Below are positions 8,343 through 10,936 of a stretch of DNA of 10,936 bases, in pieces. This stretch comes from an uncultured Methylophaga sp. (lineage in GTDB: Bacteria > Pseudomonadota > Gammaproteobacteria > Nitrosococcales > Methylophagaceae): contig CAMPHB010000020.1 in assembly GCA_946885755.1 (NCBI GenBank), forward strand, positions 1-10,936, in the 5' to 3' direction. Both the position numbers and the translations under genes were made by a program. The notes beneath the pieces were generated by a model. That model ran no database searches. It was not told where the DNA came from and saw only the letters and a program-made list of their open reading frames with translations. Position 1 is the first letter of the stretch. The number at the start of each line of letters is the position of its first letter.

Positions 8343-10138
8343 CTGAAAAGAGAGTCGATTTCTTGCTGATAACGCGCCATCACCGCCGGTCGTTTGACTT
8401 TCAGGGTCGGTGTTAATAAGCCGTTTTCAATCGTCCACGGCTGCAGGCTCAGATGGATACGGCGGATTCGGGCATATGCCGGAAATTCATGTAGCGCCTG
8501 ACGCAGAATTTTAATCACATGCTGATGCAGTTTTTTGTCATTGAGGCTGCTGTTCTGCATCGGATCCAGTCCCAGTGATTGCGCCAGCTCAGGCCACTGT
8601 TCACCATCAAAGACTATTACGGCTGCCAGATAAGACTGTCCTTCACCGACGACCAGTGCCTGTTCAAACAGCGAATTACTGAGAATTGCTGCCTCCATAT
8701 CAGCCGGTGGCACTTTTTCCCCGTTGCTGAGCACCAGAATATCTTTAATACGGCCGGTAATATAGATATGGCCACTGTCACTAATCCGAGCCTGGTCACC
8801 GGTATGCAGCCAGCCTTGTGAATCGATAGTCTGCGCCGTGGCTTTATGATTATTCCAGTAACCGAGCATGTTGCCGGGGCCTTTAGCCAATAATTCCTGC
8901 TGTTCACCAATCTTAACCTGTACGCCCTTGATCGGCAGGCCGACACTGGCAGGATCATTACGATCCGGTGGATTAACACTGATAACCGGGCTGGTTTCCG
9001 TCAGACCATAACCTTGCAATAAATTGAGTTGCAGACCAATAAATAAACGCGCGGCATAACCGGGTAAGGGGGCGCCACCACTGACGGCAAGACGTAATTT
9101 GCCGCCGAGACGCTGCTGAAAAGTATGGATCACCAGTTTACTGAGTAATGGCCACAGTAATTGTCCTGGTGACCAGCGCTGACGGCCCTGTTGCCATTGA
9201 AAGCGTTGCCAGCCGGTACTGACGGTCAGCTTAAAAATCAGCCGTTTAATAACCGACTGCTGGCTGAGCTGATGTTGTAAACGATCATGGATCCGTTCAA
9301 AAATCCGCGGCACCGCAATCAGAATCGTCGGTTGTACCTGCTGCATATCTTCGGCAAGTAAAGGAATACTGCGCGCATAAGCAACACTGGCACCAGCCAT
9401 GATAGGCAGATAATAACCGGCAGTACGTTCCAATGTATGTGACAACGGCAAAAATGATAAAAAGATATCGTCCCGATAAATTTCAAAAAATTGTAAACCG
9501 CCATAAGCCACTGACAGCATGTTCTGATGGCTGAGCATCACGCCCTTGGGGCGACCAGTGGTGCCGGAGGTATAAATAATCGATGCCAGAGTGTGACCAT
9601 CCAGTTCTGTCTGTTGTAACGGCCGGGTCGGTTGACTGAGAAAATCGTCGCTGCTGACGGTAGCGATCTCACCATGATCGGCTTGATCGGGATTGAGCAA
9701 TACCACTTTCTGCAAAGCATGCTGTTCACTTAATGCTGCTTTAAGCAACTGCCATTGCCGGCTGGACTGCAGCAATACCAGTTTGACATCAGCATCTTCC
9801 AGAATAAAAGCCATGTTATCCGGCCGATCGTCAGGGTATAGCGGCACCACTACCAGGCCAAGACTCAACGCTGCCTGATCAAAAAACATCCATTCTTTAC
9901 AGTTACGCAGATTTAATGCCACCCGATCGCCGGCCTGCAGATTTTCAGCGAGCAGTGCCTGTTGCCAGCGGGCAACTTCAAAACCGGCTTGCTGCCAATT
10001 GATACTGTGCCAGGCGTTATCGGCTGCATTGAAAAAACGGTAAGCCGTTTCATTTGGACTGCGCCGCAGGCGTTCGGACAACAGGCCGGGCAGGCTGCCG
10101 GCGGTTTCAGGTGAAATATAATCGGTGGTTTGCGTCAT
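8339..10138 (-). CDS. AMP-forming long-chain acyl-CoA synthetase (FAA1/FadD15-like)
   Basis: This 599-residue member of the adenylate-forming (ANL) superfamily should activate a long-chain fatty acid to acyl-AMP and then to acyl-CoA. The ATP-binding loop is YTSGTTGRPKG at 189-199. The adenine motif is YGLTETSP at 377-384, with HTGD at 445-448. The hinge is TGRIKD at 461-466, followed by SNGEKV, and the C-terminal LTPTLKVKR at 575-583 holds the expected catalytic lysine. SNGEK and LTPTLKVKR place it in the eukaryote-like FAA1/COG1022 group and not with the 561-residue E. coli FadD, so I give no symbol. No signal peptide or clear membrane helix is seen. It begins 3 bases after a FadL-family gene in the same direction and frame, which supports a role in using imported fatty acids or similar hydrophobic acids. 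The substrate chain length cannot be read from the sequence. Confidence 0.93.
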   Translation of the reverse strand: MTQTTDYISPETAGSLPGLLSERLRRSPNETAYRFFNAADNAWHSINWQQAGFEVARWQQALLAENLQAGDRVALNLRNCKEWMFFDQAALSLGLVVVPLYPDDRPDNMAFILEDADVKLVLLQSSRQWQLLKAALSEQHALQKVVLLNPDQADHGEIATVSSDDFLSQPTRPLQQTELDGHTLASIIYTSGTTGRPKGVMLSHQNMLSVAYGGLQFFEIYRDDIFLSFLPLSHTLERTAGYYLPIMAGASVAYARSIPLLAEDMQQVQPTILIAVPRIFERIHDRLQHQLSQQSVIKRLIFKLTVSTGWQRFQWQQGRQRWSPGQLLWPLLSKLVIHTFQQRLGGKLRLAVSGGAPLPGYAARLFIGLQLNLLQGYGLTETSPVISVNPPDRNDPASVGLPIKGVQVKIGEQQELLAKGPGNMLGYWNNHKATAQTIDSQGWLHTGDQARISDSGHIYITGRIKDILVLSNGEKVPPADMEAAILSNSLFEQALVVGEGQSYLAAVIVFDGEQWPELAQSLGLDPMQNSSLNDKKLHQHVIKILRQALHEFPAYARIRRIHLSLQPWTIENGLLTPTLKVKRPAVMARYQQEIDSLFS

Positions 10139-10144
10139 ACCTTA
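10136..10144 (-). promoter_or_regulatory. Coupled stop/start junction between the FadL-like and acyl-CoA synthetase genes
   Basis: Read on the - strand the junction is GAT TAA GGT ATG. The FadL-like frame stops at TAA (10144-10142), and the synthetase starts at ATG (10138-10136) in the same reading frame. The only Shine-Dalgarno-like bases, AAGG at 10143-10140, overlap the stop and lie 1 base from the ATG, too close for a normal site. Re-initiation by the terminating ribosome is the likely mode of translation. Confidence 0.6.
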
Positions 10145-10936
10145 ATCAAACAACCAGCGCATCTGAACACCGACGATATCAACATGTGTCCGGTATTCAC
10201 CAAGCAGCCGGTAATCCTGTTCATTGCGGTCATCGATTTTGCTGTCGGACATAAATAAATGCGCATAAGCGGCATCAATCATCAGATTTTTACTGTAGGC
10301 GTAACTGGCACCAATGGCAATCCATTTGCGATCATTATCGGGAATACGTGGCGTGCGGCGCTGTGCATTGGGTACCGGTGATTCGTCATAAGCCACACCG
10401 GTCCGGAAAGCCCATTTATCGTTATGCTGGTACTCAAGACCCAGACCATAACGCATAGCATTTTCCCAATCCTGAGCTTTTTCCGAATTTAACCGTTGCA
10501 CATCGGACTCAATACGCAGTTCCTCAAACCGGCTCCAGCGCGTCCAGCTGGCATCGGCCATAACCGCCCACTGGCTGTTAATTTGATGATGCAATGCAAC
10601 TGACACTGACTCGGGTAAGGTAACGCGACCTTCGGCATCACCATTTTGAAAACCACCGCCTGCAGCAACCGCCTGTGCTGTCGGATGATTGGGTACCCGG
10701 AATTTACCTGTTCCTTCTAAATCATGGACGATTTTTGAGCGGTAACTAATACCCATCCGGGTGGCGTCAGTAAACTGGTAAGTCAGGCCGAGGTTGTAAC
10801 CCCAACCCCAGTCGTCGGCTAACACTTTAGCCTGGCCATCAAGACTTTGTGGGGCTCCAGCTCCAGCACCAAAATCAACCGCCTGCGATAATTCAATATC
10901 AGCATACTGAACAGTAATACCAGCGCCTAAAGATAA
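10142..10936 (-). CDS. FadL-family outer-membrane transport protein, C-terminal 264 residues (5' end outside window)
   Basis: The - strand frame is open to the window edge, so this is the C-terminal part of a beta-barrel. FadL proteins import long-chain fatty acids, and relatives import aromatic or other hydrophobic compounds, through a lateral opening in the outer membrane. The visible part begins LSLGAGITVQYADIELSQAV and continues WGWGYNLGLTYQF, both characteristic of the family. Alternating beta strands follow, including RMGISYRSKI, WAVMADASWTRWSRF, YGLGLEYQH, WAFRTGVAYDESPVP and LMIDAAYAHLF. The conserved turn RTPRIPDNDRKW lies before the last strands. The signal peptide, plug and N-terminal NPA motif are beyond the window. 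The last residues are MRWLFD: the aromatic residue expected at the very C-terminus of an outer-membrane barrel is followed by one Asp. An internal GTG at 10825 is not the start, because the homology continues upstream of it. Confidence 0.92.
   Translation of the reverse strand, partial: LSLGAGITVQYADIELSQAVDFGAGAGAPQSLDGQAKVLADDWGWGYNLGLTYQFTDATRMGISYRSKIVHDLEGTGKFRVPNHPTAQAVAAGGGFQNGDAEGRVTLPESVSVALHHQINSQWAVMADASWTRWSRFEELRIESDVQRLNSEKAQDWENAMRYGLGLEYQHNDKWAFRTGVAYDESPVPNAQRRTPRIPDNDRKWIAIGASYAYSKNLMIDAAYAHLFMSDSKIDDRNEQDYRLLGEYRTHVDIVGVQMRWLFD

Noticed and set aside
10142..10825. The 227-residue FadL-like frame as a complete gene starting at GTG 10825
   Set aside because: The same frame stays open to the window edge, and the upstream residues (LSLGAGITVQYADIELSQAV) are typical FadL sequence, so the gene is truncated by the window and not short.

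Overview
The window reads as ordinary chromosomal DNA of a proteobacterium, most likely a gammaproteobacterium. The block asd - fimV - truA - trpF - trpB - trpA - accD - folC is a conserved neighbourhood in Gamma- and Betaproteobacteria: Pseudomonas has asd/usg-fimV-truA-trpF-accD-folC with trpBA elsewhere, whereas Xanthomonas- and Burkholderia-type genomes keep trpF, trpB and trpA together. The presence of a LysM-type FimV/HubP polar protein supports a bacterium with type IV pili or polar organelle control. I cannot assign a genus from the sequence alone.

Layout. Positions 1-8342 hold eight genes on the + strand, packed with gaps of 7-36 bases or small overlaps, so they probably form one long transcription unit that begins upstream of the window. 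In order they are the tail of an aspartate-semialdehyde dehydrogenase (asd/usg type), fimV, truA, trpF, trpB, trpA, accD and folC. Positions 8339-10936 hold two genes on the - strand, a FadL-family outer-membrane channel (5' part cut off by the window end) followed after 3 bases by a long-chain acyl-CoA synthetase. The two blocks converge, and their stop codons overlap in a shared TTAA at 8339-8342.

How the genes fit together. trpF, trpB and trpA encode steps 3 to 5 of tryptophan synthesis after chorismate (PRAI isomerase, and tryptophan synthase beta and alpha). accD makes one half of the acetyl-CoA carboxylase carboxyltransferase, and folC makes folate and its polyglutamates. truA modifies tRNA and fimV organises the cell pole; they share the locus by conserved order rather than by pathway. 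The - strand pair looks functionally coupled: FadL-type uptake of a long-chain or hydrophobic substrate across the outer membrane, then CoA activation by the synthetase.

I see no mobile element, CRISPR array, rRNA or tRNA gene, phage gene or evident horizontally acquired island, and no non-coding stretch longer than 36 bases. I did not find a previously undescribed system. The points most worth a second look are a quasi-periodic acidic motif in the cytoplasmic half of FimV, and the in-frame fadL-TAA-GGT-ATG junction together with a FadL C-terminus that ends in Phe-Asp rather than in an aromatic residue.
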